Of a DNA stretch of 64,000 nt, positions 1 to 8,212 are shown piece by piece. The stretch spans positions 1,054,001 to 1,118,000 of the forward strand of contig NZ_JAINZO010000002.1 in assembly GCF_020179605.1 (NCBI RefSeq), in the 5' to 3' direction. The notes beneath the pieces are model-generated. The model was given only the letters and a program-made list of their open reading frames with translations. It made no database searches and had not been told where the DNA came from. The stretch's first letter is position 1; every line of letters begins with the position of its first letter. Both the position numbers and the translations under genes were made by a program. Origin of the DNA: Geomonas agri (GTDB taxonomy: Bacteria > Desulfobacterota > Desulfuromonadia > Geobacterales > Geobacteraceae).

Positions 1-22
1 TCCTGAGGTTGCCCTTCTGCAT
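1..22 (-). CDS. possible 5' end of a gene running off the left edge
   Basis: An ATG lies on the minus strand six bases after an AGGAG ribosome-binding site, and the frame stays open for seven codons (MQKGNLR) to the window edge. It would follow the 2,260-residue surface protein gene by about 65 bases, so it could be a fifth gene of that operon. Too little is present to name it. The octamer tcctgagg occurs twice here (1-8 and 31-38). Confidence 0.3.
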
Positions 23-89
23 CTGCTTCTCCTGAGGCCGTCGCTGAAACCTTACCCGCAGGCCTTCGGCTCATTGTGTCATTACTGCG

Positions 90-3000
90 CTATTCGCCGC
101 GGTTCAGGGCGGCCAATCCTTCCTTGACGGAGTTCTGATCGAATTTGAAACGGAACTGGACGAACGGCCCCTGCGCAGTGTAGTTGGCCGCCGAGAAGTC
201 GCGGTCGCGGAAGCCGAGCAGGTTGTAGCCCAGACTGAGCCAGGCATTTTGCATCACGTTGCAGCCGATCGAGGCCCCGAGGCTGTAGTTCACCTGGTGC
301 GCCTGCCAGCTGTGCAGGAGCGATCCGCGCAGCCCGATGTCCCAGGTATCGCTCAGGTCGTGACGCCCCTCCGCGCCGATCAAATCGGTCACGCCGCTGA
401 AATCCTGGTCGTCAAGCTGCTCCAGCACGTATTTGACGCCGTACTGCAGGGAGAGCTGGTTGCGCTTGTCCGGGCGGAAGTTGGCGTTCAGGTTATTGAC
501 GATTCTTCTCCCCTGGGTGGAAGTGTCATTCCCCTTTTCATCCTTCAGTACCAGGTCGAGCCGGTCCAGGACGATCCATTTCGTGACCGGCGGACGGTAG
601 GCGAGCCCTAGCCTCAGGTCGGCATCCGTGCTACGGGCGCCGTCGGTCGAGCGGGTGTGCAGCACCTGCAGTTTGCCGGTCCAGCCCCAGTACAGTCCCT
701 GCTCGTTGGTGAGCCCGGTGATCAGGCCCCACTTGTCCTGGGTTTCGCCGTCGCGGTACTCCACCCGGTTGGACCACAGGAGCTTCTTCTCCTGGTAGGT
801 GGTGCCGAGTGAAACTGCGCTGTAGTCCTCGCCTTCCGAGGCGCTCGGAACTTTGGTGTCGAACTGGTAACCGGTGCTTTTGCGGATGGTCTGGCTGCGG
901 TCGAAGCCGCCGTCGACGGACCAGAAGCTGTTTACCTGCCATTTCTGGGCGAGGCCGACGTTGGCGAAGGTCCTCTCGTCGTTCTCTTTCCGGTCGTTGG
1001 CCATGGAGGTCGAGAAGGTGCCGCCGCTCCAAGGGGTGGCCTTCATGCCGATCCTGGTGGTGTTGCTGTCTGCATCATCGGCCTGGGTAAACTCCTGCTG
1101 GGCGAAGAGGAGCAACGACGGGATCACCTGGAAGTCGGCCCCGAGTATGGTCCTCGTGGGATAGTCCGCGTTCTGGTTCTTGCTGAACAGCGCCTGTTCG
1201 TGGTCGGCCCGCAGCGTCAGGCGCTGGTCCAATGTCTTCCAACTGCCGCCTACCGTGCCCAGGATGGACGTGGCATCTCTGCCATCGGCGAGACTGTCGT
1301 TGGCGTAGCGCAGCCCTGCCTTGCCGGTGAACGTCTTGTCGGTGTAGCCCACTTGGGCTTCGGCGAAGTCCCGCACGTTGTTGTCGATCAGGTTGTACTG
1401 ACGGTAAACCTGGCTCCCCAGCGACACCTGGTCGTTGACGCGGTAGGTCCCTTCGGCGCCGAACTTGCGCGTACCTGCCTCGCTCCCTTTCTGCTGCCCG
1501 AGACCGAAGTTTTCACCCTGTTCGCGGAAGTACGCTTTTCCTTCCAGCTTCTGGTCCAGGTGGGTGATCTCGGCCAGGTACGCGTTGCCGGAAGCCTTGT
1601 CGCCAGGCATGTTGCGTTGCGTCGTGGCGATCTCCGCCCGTGCCTTGGTCCCGGGGGCGAGGGTTGCTGTGGCGTCGGCGCCGTACAGGTTGCTGTCGCC
1701 GCTCACGTGGCCCTCGTGGATGTAGCTGCCGCCCATCTTCAGCTTTCCGTCCAGCAGCTTGACGCCGGCCCGGCCGCCATAGGTCAGCGCCTCGCCGCCG
1801 GCGTCGGTGACCTCGTAATCCACAACGATGTAGATCGGGTTGAGCTGGTCGTCCTTGCTGAACACCGGGCTCTTGAAGAAGATGGTGCCCGCCTCGTAGT
1901 CGATGCTGTAGTCGATGAAGCGGCTCAAAGCGCGACTGTCCAATACCCTCTCGCTATGGAAGCGGTCGCGCGACTCGATGGTGATGTTCTCTGAGTTGGC
2001 AACCAGCCCCCTGCGGCTCAGGCGGTAGAGCCCCGAGGTGCCGTCGCCGCGCAGTTCGTCCTTCACGAAGGACTGCCCGGTTTCGCTACCGAAGGCCGTG
2101 GCCTCGTAATCCTTAGAGCGGAATTCGGTCTTGACGCCGTTGAGCCTGCGGCTGTAACGGGACAGCTCGGTGACCGAAAGGCCGGTATCGAAATCGCCCA
2201 GCATGGCGCTGAACTGGTCCCGCTCCACCTTGAGGAAGATTTTTCTCTGGCTGGAGGCATCGTAGGCCTGGGCCGTGGCGTCGCCGTAGAGGGTGTAGAA
2301 GGCGTTAGGGTCGATGTTCTGGAACAGCGAGTTACCGGAAACGCCGGTGCTCTTCTTGGCGCTGTCGTAGGACATGGTGAGCAGCCATTCCCCCTTGACG
2401 CTCCCCTTGGCGTAGAAGGCCAGGCGTTCGTCATCGTAGATATGCTCCTGCGTCCCGGCGTCCTTCAGGTTCTGCATGTGGCCGGTGACGGTGTTGTAGC
2501 CGACGGTCCCTTCCGCGAGGCCAACGAGGATCCAGTCGCGCATCTTCGGTTTGACGTAGGTCTCAACGTCCAGGGTCGCCTTGTTGTAGGCGATCTGGGC
2601 CCGGTAGACACCGCTCGCGGTGACCGGCTGGAACTTCATCCACCCCTGGGCGTCAACGGCGATGAGACCGCTGCCGGCGCTGACCGCGAGGGTGCCTGGT
2701 TCGAGGTAGGGGCGCAGTTCGCCGCCCTTGAGCGCCAGCTCCGCGTTGGCCGGCACCGGTTTGCCGTCCTGGTCCAAGAGCTCTATGCGCACGAGCACCG
2801 GCGTGCGGCCGTCGGCGACGTTGCCCTCGGCGCTCACCAGTCTGATGGCGGCAATCTCACCGGTCCTGGTCAACTTGGCGTTTTGCTGGTAGCGGGCCAC
2901 GCCGAAGCCATCCATCCCCTTCAACTGGAGCAGATGTTCCCCCTTGCTGCCGAAGTCGATGCCGATGAAGGTGTACAGGCTCTTTTCGCTCTCCTTGTCC

Positions 3001-6000
3001 TTCATCTTGAAGCCGATCTTTTCAGACGGGATCACCTGGCCGTCAAGGACGAGCACCGGCGTAAGCGCCGAATTCAGCACGACCTGAACCGCGTTGACCT
3101 GCGAGGCCAGCACGGTGCCGTCCGCCGGGGAGAGGATGCCTTCCTTTTCCTTGACGTGGAGGTCGGCGTTGGGATCGGCAACCTGGGTCTTGCCCTTGGC
3201 GGTCTTCTCCTCGAAGTCGCTGCTGCTGACGGCGTCCCCGGCCGGCTTTGCCTGGACTTGGGAGGAAGCCGGCAGCGGCGTCACGTCGGGCCGCTCGATC
3301 TCGTCCATGCTGTCAGATAGTTCGGCCGTTGCGCTGAAGGTCTTGAGGGGAACACCTTTGCTATCGCAGAGCTGCACCGTGACGTTGCAGTTCGAGTCTT
3401 CCTCCTTGACCTCAGGGTCCAGCAGAGATTGCAGGCGCAGGTCGAGCTTGCCGTCCTTAGGGAGCTTCTCGAAGCGGTAGACGAGGTCTGCGTCGGTTAC
3501 CACGGGATCGGCCGTGTCGGTGCCGCCGAGGCGGGAAGTGCCGTTCATGTAGAGCAGGCTCTTTGGTAGTGCCAGCTTCACGGTGACGTATCTCCCCTCG
3601 CCCTCAGGGAGATGGGAGGGGGTAAGGGCCTGTCCGCTGACCAACTTTATGCGATGGTGCACCACGCCATCGTTGAGCGCAGAGTACAGCTCCACGCGCT
3701 CCTGCGCGGGTTTTGCGGCCTGCGCGCCGGCTGGGGCGGGCGCCACTGGAACCGTCGCCGCCGGGGCCGTTACTGCTGCCGGAGCCGTCACAGTCGTCGG
3801 AGTCGTCGGAGTCGTCGGAGTCGTCGGAGTCGTCGGAGTCGTCGGAGTCGTCGGAGTCGGTGCCGCTGTTACTGCCGGAGCGACGGGCACGCTGACCTGC
3901 TGCTTCTTGACGCCGCTTCTGTCCTTGATCATGGCCACTCGCGTGGACTGCACGTTCCGGGACAGTGACACCTTGACTTCCACGCGACGGTTCAGGGCGC
4001 GGCCGGCGTCGCTCCTGTTGCTGGCCATCGGCTCCCGCTCTCCACGGCCGTTCAGGTACAGGGCCTCGGGGGGCAGGTGCAGGGCCGCAGTCAGGAAGCG
4101 TCCGACGTTTTTGGCGCGGGCGAAGGAAAGGGCGTTGTTGTCCTGGTAGACGTTCCGGCTGCGCGGCGCGATGCGAACATTGTCGGTATGTCCCGTCACC
4201 TCGATGCGCTCCAGGTTGAACCGGCTCAGCAATTGTGCCAGCGCGGCCAGGTCTTTCTTGTCTTGGTCGCCCAACTCGGCGCCGAAGGTAGGGAAATGCG
4301 GCCGCAGCACCATTGGCGGCAGCGACACCCTGCTCTGCTCAGTCACCAGTGACAGGATGTTGTCCACCTCGGGAGCAACAACTCCTTTTGCGGCGGAGGT
4401 GTCGAAGCTGAGGCTGGCCTTCGTTTGCAGCGCTCCCCCTTGGGTCGCGCCGTCCAGGCCTGTCTTGAAGCGCAGCTCTCGCACCCAGGCAGGGCCTGCG
4501 GCTCCGAGGCGGTAGCTGAGCCGGTCACCGCTGATCTCGGGGTCGGCGTACGGCGCATTGTCAACGTTGCTGCTCCCTTTGCGGTAGTTCACCCCTTTGG
4601 GCAGGGTCACGGTCAGGAGGAGGTTATCAAGCGGGATCCCTGCCGTCTGCATCGGGATTCGGTACTCGATGACGTCACCGTTTTGGCTGCTGATCATCTC
4701 GAGGCTCACCTCGCCCTGGTAGCGCGGGTCCGTCGCCTGCGGCGCAGCCGGTGCAGCCCCAGCCGAAGCTGCGGCTGCACCTGGCTGGTGAACGGAGGCG
4801 TCCGCGCCTGCGGCGCCGGCCGCAGGGGCCGCCTCGGCCGAGCCGGTCGAGCCGGATGTAGTGGACGCAGTGACCGAAACCGGATTTGCGGAGGTGCCTG
4901 CCGGTGTGGATGCGTCGGGTACCGTCTCACGTGGGCCGGTCGCCTGCTCGCCTACCCTGCCCAGGTAGAAGTCGGTACGCCACATGGTCCCCCCCTGCAG
5001 CTCCGCAAACTGCGAGTAGGCGCGACCGGCAAAGCGGCTGTTCTTCTCGCACTGCTGCACCTGGTAGCCGTCCGGGACCGAGTCGATGTCAAGCTGGACC
5101 ACGTGCGTTCCTGATGCGACTCCCTCGAAATGGAACATGCCGCGCTTGTCGCTCACGACGAAGGTGCCGTCCTCGAGGTAGATGCCGATCCCCTCCATTC
5201 CCTTCTTGTTGTCCTCGGGATTCTCGCCGCACGCCCCCACGAAGACGCGTCCCATGATGATGTTGCGGCTCTGCAGGAACGGCTCCTGCACCGTCACCGC
5301 CGCGGTGGCCGGTACTGAGCTGACCGGGGGGGTGGTGCTGGCCGCGGCCGTATTGACGGCGGTGCCGGGCTTGGCCCCCGCTCCGACCACGACCACGTAA
5401 CGGATCAGGGTCGAGCTTTTGGGCGCCAGGGTGCCGGCGTTGAAGGTGAGGGTAGTGCCGTCGGCCGATATGGCCGGGTCTGCAACGGGCGCACCGTTCA
5501 GCCGCGCCGAACCCTTCTGATAGCGGAACCCGGCCGGGAGCTGGTCCGTCACCACGATGTTGAAGACGGTGCCCACCGCATCGGAGTTCTGCAGGGTGAC
5601 GTCGTAGCTCAGGTAGTCACCTGCGGAAACCACGCTCTTGGACGCGCTCTTTCTCAGCCAGAGAGTGCCGATCTTCGGGTCGATCGGAATGTCGACGCGG
5701 ATGGCGGGGCCGGCCGATACCACGAACACCTCGCCGCGCGACCCGGGCTCCAGGATGTTGAAGGGGGCGCCGGGCAGGGACTGCAGCCGCGCCGTGGTCA
5801 CGGTGGAGGGCGCGGTGTAGGTGTCGGGCGACGTTATTTTCAACCGGTAGTTACCCGGGGTGACATACGGGAAGCGGTATCCCCCCGGGCTGAATGCGTA
5901 GATCCTCCCCTCGCTGTCCTTGGCCACGCCGCCGGTTACCACCTTGCTCGGATAGGTGTTGGCGGGCAGGCCGTTATCGCCCAGCACCGTGGCGCCCAAC

Positions 6001-6872
6001 CCGGTGTCGGCGTCGATCAGCTCGACCGTCACGCCGTCGACCGGTTTTCCGGTGACCGAGTCGAAAACGATACCGAAGGGGTCGACGACGGCGGCCGCGG
6101 CGCTGCTGTCGCTGCCATCAACCTTGTCGACGTACCGTACCTTGATCTCCGAAGATTCGGAGACGCTCAGTACGCCGTTTTTAGCGGCGCTGGGTTCAGA
6201 GGTCGTCTGGATGTATCCCACGAAAACACCGGTGTCAGGGCCAGTCTCCGTGAGCTGAAGCACCTCGGTGTCACCGGTGCTGGGGTCGGTGATGGTCACC
6301 TGCACCGTTTCGGCCGCCTCGCGGTCCAGGTTCTGGTCCGGATCGGTGACCCGCACGAACAGCGGCTCGCCGGCGTGGTAGGTGTTGGAAGAGGTAAGCT
6401 GCACCGGCTTGGACAGGTCGATGGTGCCCTGGCTGCCGGTGGCAACGGGGGCCGACAGCGGCTCCAGCGTGCCGTTGCCATCATAGAAGGAGGTGGCGGG
6501 GACGGTCACGCTGCTGGCGCCGGCGACGGCGGGAGCATATTTCAGGAACTCTGCCGTCGATGTGGTGCGGACCACCACGGTGACGGTGACCTGGCTGGTC
6601 AGGGTTGGCAGTTCCCGGCAGCTGAACGTGGCCCGGTTCAGGATCAGGTCCCCGTTTGCCGCAGCCATTGCTGTCTGCCCGGACAGCAGCAGACTGAGGG
6701 TAAGGAAAAGGGAGGTGAACAGGGATACGACGCGGCAGTGCACCGGACGCAACTCCGCGGCAGCCCGCGGCACAGGCGTGCCGCGGCCCCGCCGGTCGCC
6801 GCGGGCGCCGGCAAGCTCCCCGGCCCGGAGGCCGGAGAGGCTGCTTAGGATGTTGTAGATCCGGTTCTTCAT
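90..6872 (-). CDS. giant secreted DUF11/OmpA-domain protein with predicted C-terminal outer-membrane beta-barrel
   Basis: About 2,260 residues. The N-terminus has a basic, Arg-rich stretch, then a hydrophobic segment ending in an AMA-type signal peptidase site near residue 73. After that come beta-rich modules: a DUF11-type repeat at about 405-530, a carboxypeptidase-regulatory/SdrD-like module at about 540-640, a second DUF11-like module at about 720-830, an OmpA-type peptidoglycan-binding domain at about 860-970 (EVTGHTDN; NRRVEV), a Thr-Pro repeat linker at about 1005-1028, and another DUF11-like module. From about residue 1445 the pattern is alternating aromatic/polar strands, as in a porin-like barrel. 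It is the last complete gene of a four-gene operon. The start is uncertain: GTG at 6875 and ATG at 6872 are adjacent, both poorly spaced from GGGAG, and a later start nearer the hydrophobic segment is possible. The domain calls are read by eye; the barrel is an inference. Likely role: anchoring a surface structure to outer membrane and peptidoglycan. Confidence 0.85.
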   Translation of the reverse strand: MKNRIYNILSSLSGLRAGELAGARGDRRGRGTPVPRAAAELRPVHCRVVSLFTSLFLTLSLLLSGQTAMAAANGDLILNRATFSCRELPTLTSQVTVTVVVRTTSTAEFLKYAPAVAGASSVTVPATSFYDGNGTLEPLSAPVATGSQGTIDLSKPVQLTSSNTYHAGEPLFVRVTDPDQNLDREAAETVQVTITDPSTGDTEVLQLTETGPDTGVFVGYIQTTSEPSAAKNGVLSVSESSEIKVRYVDKVDGSDSSAAAAVVDPFGIVFDSVTGKPVDGVTVELIDADTGLGATVLGDNGLPANTYPSKVVTGGVAKDSEGRIYAFSPGGYRFPYVTPGNYRLKITSPDTYTAPSTVTTARLQSLPGAPFNILEPGSRGEVFVVSAGPAIRVDIPIDPKIGTLWLRKSASKSVVSAGDYLSYDVTLQNSDAVGTVFNIVVTDQLPAGFRYQKGSARLNGAPVADPAISADGTTLTFNAGTLAPKSSTLIRYVVVVGAGAKPGTAVNTAAASTTPPVSSVPATAAVTVQEPFLQSRNIIMGRVFVGACGENPEDNKKGMEGIGIYLEDGTFVVSDKRGMFHFEGVASGTHVVQLDIDSVPDGYQVQQCEKNSRFAGRAYSQFAELQGGTMWRTDFYLGRVGEQATGPRETVPDASTPAGTSANPVSVTASTTSGSTGSAEAAPAAGAAGADASVHQPGAAAASAGAAPAAPQATDPRYQGEVSLEMISSQNGDVIEYRIPMQTAGIPLDNLLLTVTLPKGVNYRKGSSNVDNAPYADPEISGDRLSYRLGAAGPAWVRELRFKTGLDGATQGGALQTKASLSFDTSAAKGVVAPEVDNILSLVTEQSRVSLPPMVLRPHFPTFGAELGDQDKKDLAALAQLLSRFNLERIEVTGHTDNVRIAPRSRNVYQDNNALSFARAKNVGRFLTAALHLPPEALYLNGRGEREPMASNRSDAGRALNRRVEVKVSLSRNVQSTRVAMIKDRSGVKKQQVSVPVAPAVTAAPTPTTPTTPTTPTTPTTPTTPTTVTAPAAVTAPAATVPVAPAPAGAQAAKPAQERVELYSALNDGVVHHRIKLVSGQALTPSHLPEGEGRYVTVKLALPKSLLYMNGTSRLGGTDTADPVVTDADLVYRFEKLPKDGKLDLRLQSLLDPEVKEEDSNCNVTVQLCDSKGVPLKTFSATAELSDSMDEIERPDVTPLPASSQVQAKPAGDAVSSSDFEEKTAKGKTQVADPNADLHVKEKEGILSPADGTVLASQVNAVQVVLNSALTPVLVLDGQVIPSEKIGFKMKDKESEKSLYTFIGIDFGSKGEHLLQLKGMDGFGVARYQQNAKLTRTGEIAAIRLVSAEGNVADGRTPVLVRIELLDQDGKPVPANAELALKGGELRPYLEPGTLAVSAGSGLIAVDAQGWMKFQPVTASGVYRAQIAYNKATLDVETYVKPKMRDWILVGLAEGTVGYNTVTGHMQNLKDAGTQEHIYDDERLAFYAKGSVKGEWLLTMSYDSAKKSTGVSGNSLFQNIDPNAFYTLYGDATAQAYDASSQRKIFLKVERDQFSAMLGDFDTGLSVTELSRYSRRLNGVKTEFRSKDYEATAFGSETGQSFVKDELRGDGTSGLYRLSRRGLVANSENITIESRDRFHSERVLDSRALSRFIDYSIDYEAGTIFFKSPVFSKDDQLNPIYIVVDYEVTDAGGEALTYGGRAGVKLLDGKLKMGGSYIHEGHVSGDSNLYGADATATLAPGTKARAEIATTQRNMPGDKASGNAYLAEITHLDQKLEGKAYFREQGENFGLGQQKGSEAGTRKFGAEGTYRVNDQVSLGSQVYRQYNLIDNNVRDFAEAQVGYTDKTFTGKAGLRYANDSLADGRDATSILGTVGGSWKTLDQRLTLRADHEQALFSKNQNADYPTRTILGADFQVIPSLLLFAQQEFTQADDADSNTTRIGMKATPWSGGTFSTSMANDRKENDERTFANVGLAQKWQVNSFWSVDGGFDRSQTIRKSTGYQFDTKVPSASEGEDYSAVSLGTTYQEKKLLWSNRVEYRDGETQDKWGLITGLTNEQGLYWGWTGKLQVLHTRSTDGARSTDADLRLGLAYRPPVTKWIVLDRLDLVLKDEKGNDTSTQGRRIVNNLNANFRPDKRNQLSLQYGVKYVLEQLDDQDFSGVTDLIGAEGRHDLSDTWDIGLRGSLLHSWQAHQVNYSLGASIGCNVMQNAWLSLGYNLLGFRDRDFSAANYTAQGPFVQFRFKFDQNSVKEGLAALNRGE
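3793..3861. repeat. 9-bp tandem repeat inside the giant surface-protein gene
   Basis: About seven and a half perfect copies of the 9-mer agtcgtcgg. On the coding (minus) strand they encode an uninterrupted Thr-Thr-Pro/Thr-Pro-Thr linker between the OmpA-like domain and the following beta module. The unit is a multiple of three, so slippage would change linker length without breaking the frame. Confidence 0.9.
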
Positions 6873-6891
6873 CACGCTGCCGTGTTTCTCC

Positions 6892-8154
6892 CTACTTGAT
6901 CTTCACCTGGTAGGCGATGGTTACACCCTTGCCGATCGGGATGGTGCCGGGGGTGGTGGCGTTGGCGTTGACACCGACGTTGACCACGAGGTTCGGAGAG
7001 TTCCCCGCCACGTAGCTTGCCTGGTTGGCGCCGACAGCCCCGGCCGCGATGGTCGAGGTGACGCCGTTGGTGTCGATGTAGAAGACCGGCCTGGAGCCGG
7101 TGTAGGCAGGGATCGGATCGGTGACGTAGCTGGTCGGCACGTAGTCCGAAACCGCGCACGCGGTGAGGTCGAAGGCGCTGGCGCCACTGTTCGATGCCTC
7201 GACGACGTACTCGATGGTGTCGCCCGGCTTGCCGGTCACCCCTCCCGTGTAATAGGGGAGGGAGCCCGCGCCGGTGTTGCCCTCGACGGAGGTGTTGTAG
7301 TGGGCTGTCCCGGTTCCCGCCACCGGGACGGTCACGTTCCTGGAGTACTTCTGGAAGGTGATAGTGGGCGGGGTGGACGTCCACTTGTTGGCCGGTGCGG
7401 TGGTGGCGGTGCCGGCCGGGAAGTTCGGCGCGGTAACGTCGACCTTGACCGTGGTGGTGAGATCCATGCCGAGGGTGGTGATGGTGCCCGGCTTGGCGGT
7501 CAGGTTCACCTGCTGGCGCTCGCCGACCTGGACACCGGCGCCGAGAATGTCGCCGGCCTGGATCGCCTCGGAGTTGGCCCAGTAAATGGTGAAGGTGTTG
7601 GTGCTCGCGCTGTACTGGGTCGAGGTGACCTTGGGGGTGTAGGTGTGGCTGTTCACCGTGAAGACGATGATGTCGTTCACCGCGATGCCGTTCACCTCCG
7701 AGTCGGCGCTAACACCGCCGCCGATGGGCGCCGGTACCACGATCGAGGTGGTGCTGCCGGTGCCGGCGGTGATGGTGGCGCCAAGCACGACGCTGGTGCC
7801 GCCGGTCACGCTGGCGCCGGTGCTGTTGCTGGCAGCGGTCACCGACGGGGTCACCGTGTAGGTGGCCGGGCCGTTGGCGGATGAGGTTATGGTGACGGTA
7901 TCGGCGATGCCGGGGGTATCCGGTCCCTGGTAAGCGGCGTCGCCCCTGGTGATGGTCACGTTGGGGAGCGCCGGCACCAAGTCAACCTTGACCGTGACCG
8001 AGCTTTCGGCGGTGAGGCCGCCGTTGTAGGAAAGCACGGCGCGGTTCACGATGGCGGTATTGGCGGCCGTGCTGGCAAAGGAAACCTGGGCGCACAACAC
8101 CGCCGGAGCCGCCAGCGCAAGCGCTAGCAGCGATTTTGTTGCAGTTCTCAACAC
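6892..8154 (-). CDS. secreted DUF11-like surface protein (420 aa)
   Basis: The start is GTG at 8154, five bases after a perfect AGGAGG. A signal peptide (hydrophobic segment at about 7-27) is followed by a Thr/Val/Gly-rich, Cys-poor, beta-strand-rich body. The region just after the signal (AIVNRAVLSY, then SVTVKV) resembles the equivalent region of the genes on either side. The C-terminal third looks like a DUF11 module (GDTIEYVVEASNSG, ending in IAYQVKIK). DUF11 modules are common in bacterial surface proteins and have no known catalytic role. It sits third in the riboswitch-controlled operon, with 58 bases to the upstream gene and 19 to the giant gene. A structural or adhesive subunit is an inference. 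Confidence 0.85.
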   Translation of the reverse strand: MLRTATKSLLALALAAPAVLCAQVSFASTAANTAIVNRAVLSYNGGLTAESSVTVKVDLVPALPNVTITRGDAAYQGPDTPGIADTVTITSSANGPATYTVTPSVTAASNSTGASVTGGTSVVLGATITAGTGSTTSIVVPAPIGGGVSADSEVNGIAVNDIIVFTVNSHTYTPKVTSTQYSASTNTFTIYWANSEAIQAGDILGAGVQVGERQQVNLTAKPGTITTLGMDLTTTVKVDVTAPNFPAGTATTAPANKWTSTPPTITFQKYSRNVTVPVAGTGTAHYNTSVEGNTGAGSLPYYTGGVTGKPGDTIEYVVEASNSGASAFDLTACAVSDYVPTSYVTDPIPAYTGSRPVFYIDTNGVTSTIAAGAVGANQASYVAGNSPNLVVNVGVNANATTPGTIPIGKGVTIAYQVKIK

Positions 8155-8212
8155 ATCTACCTCCTAGGTCGGCTCTCCGGCACCGCTTCGACGCCGGAGA
8201 GCCGATGCGGGT

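Noticed and set aside
3780-3865. Regular repeats resembling a CRISPR array
   Set aside because: The repeats are contiguous 9-mers without spacers and lie in frame in a coding region; no cas gene is present.
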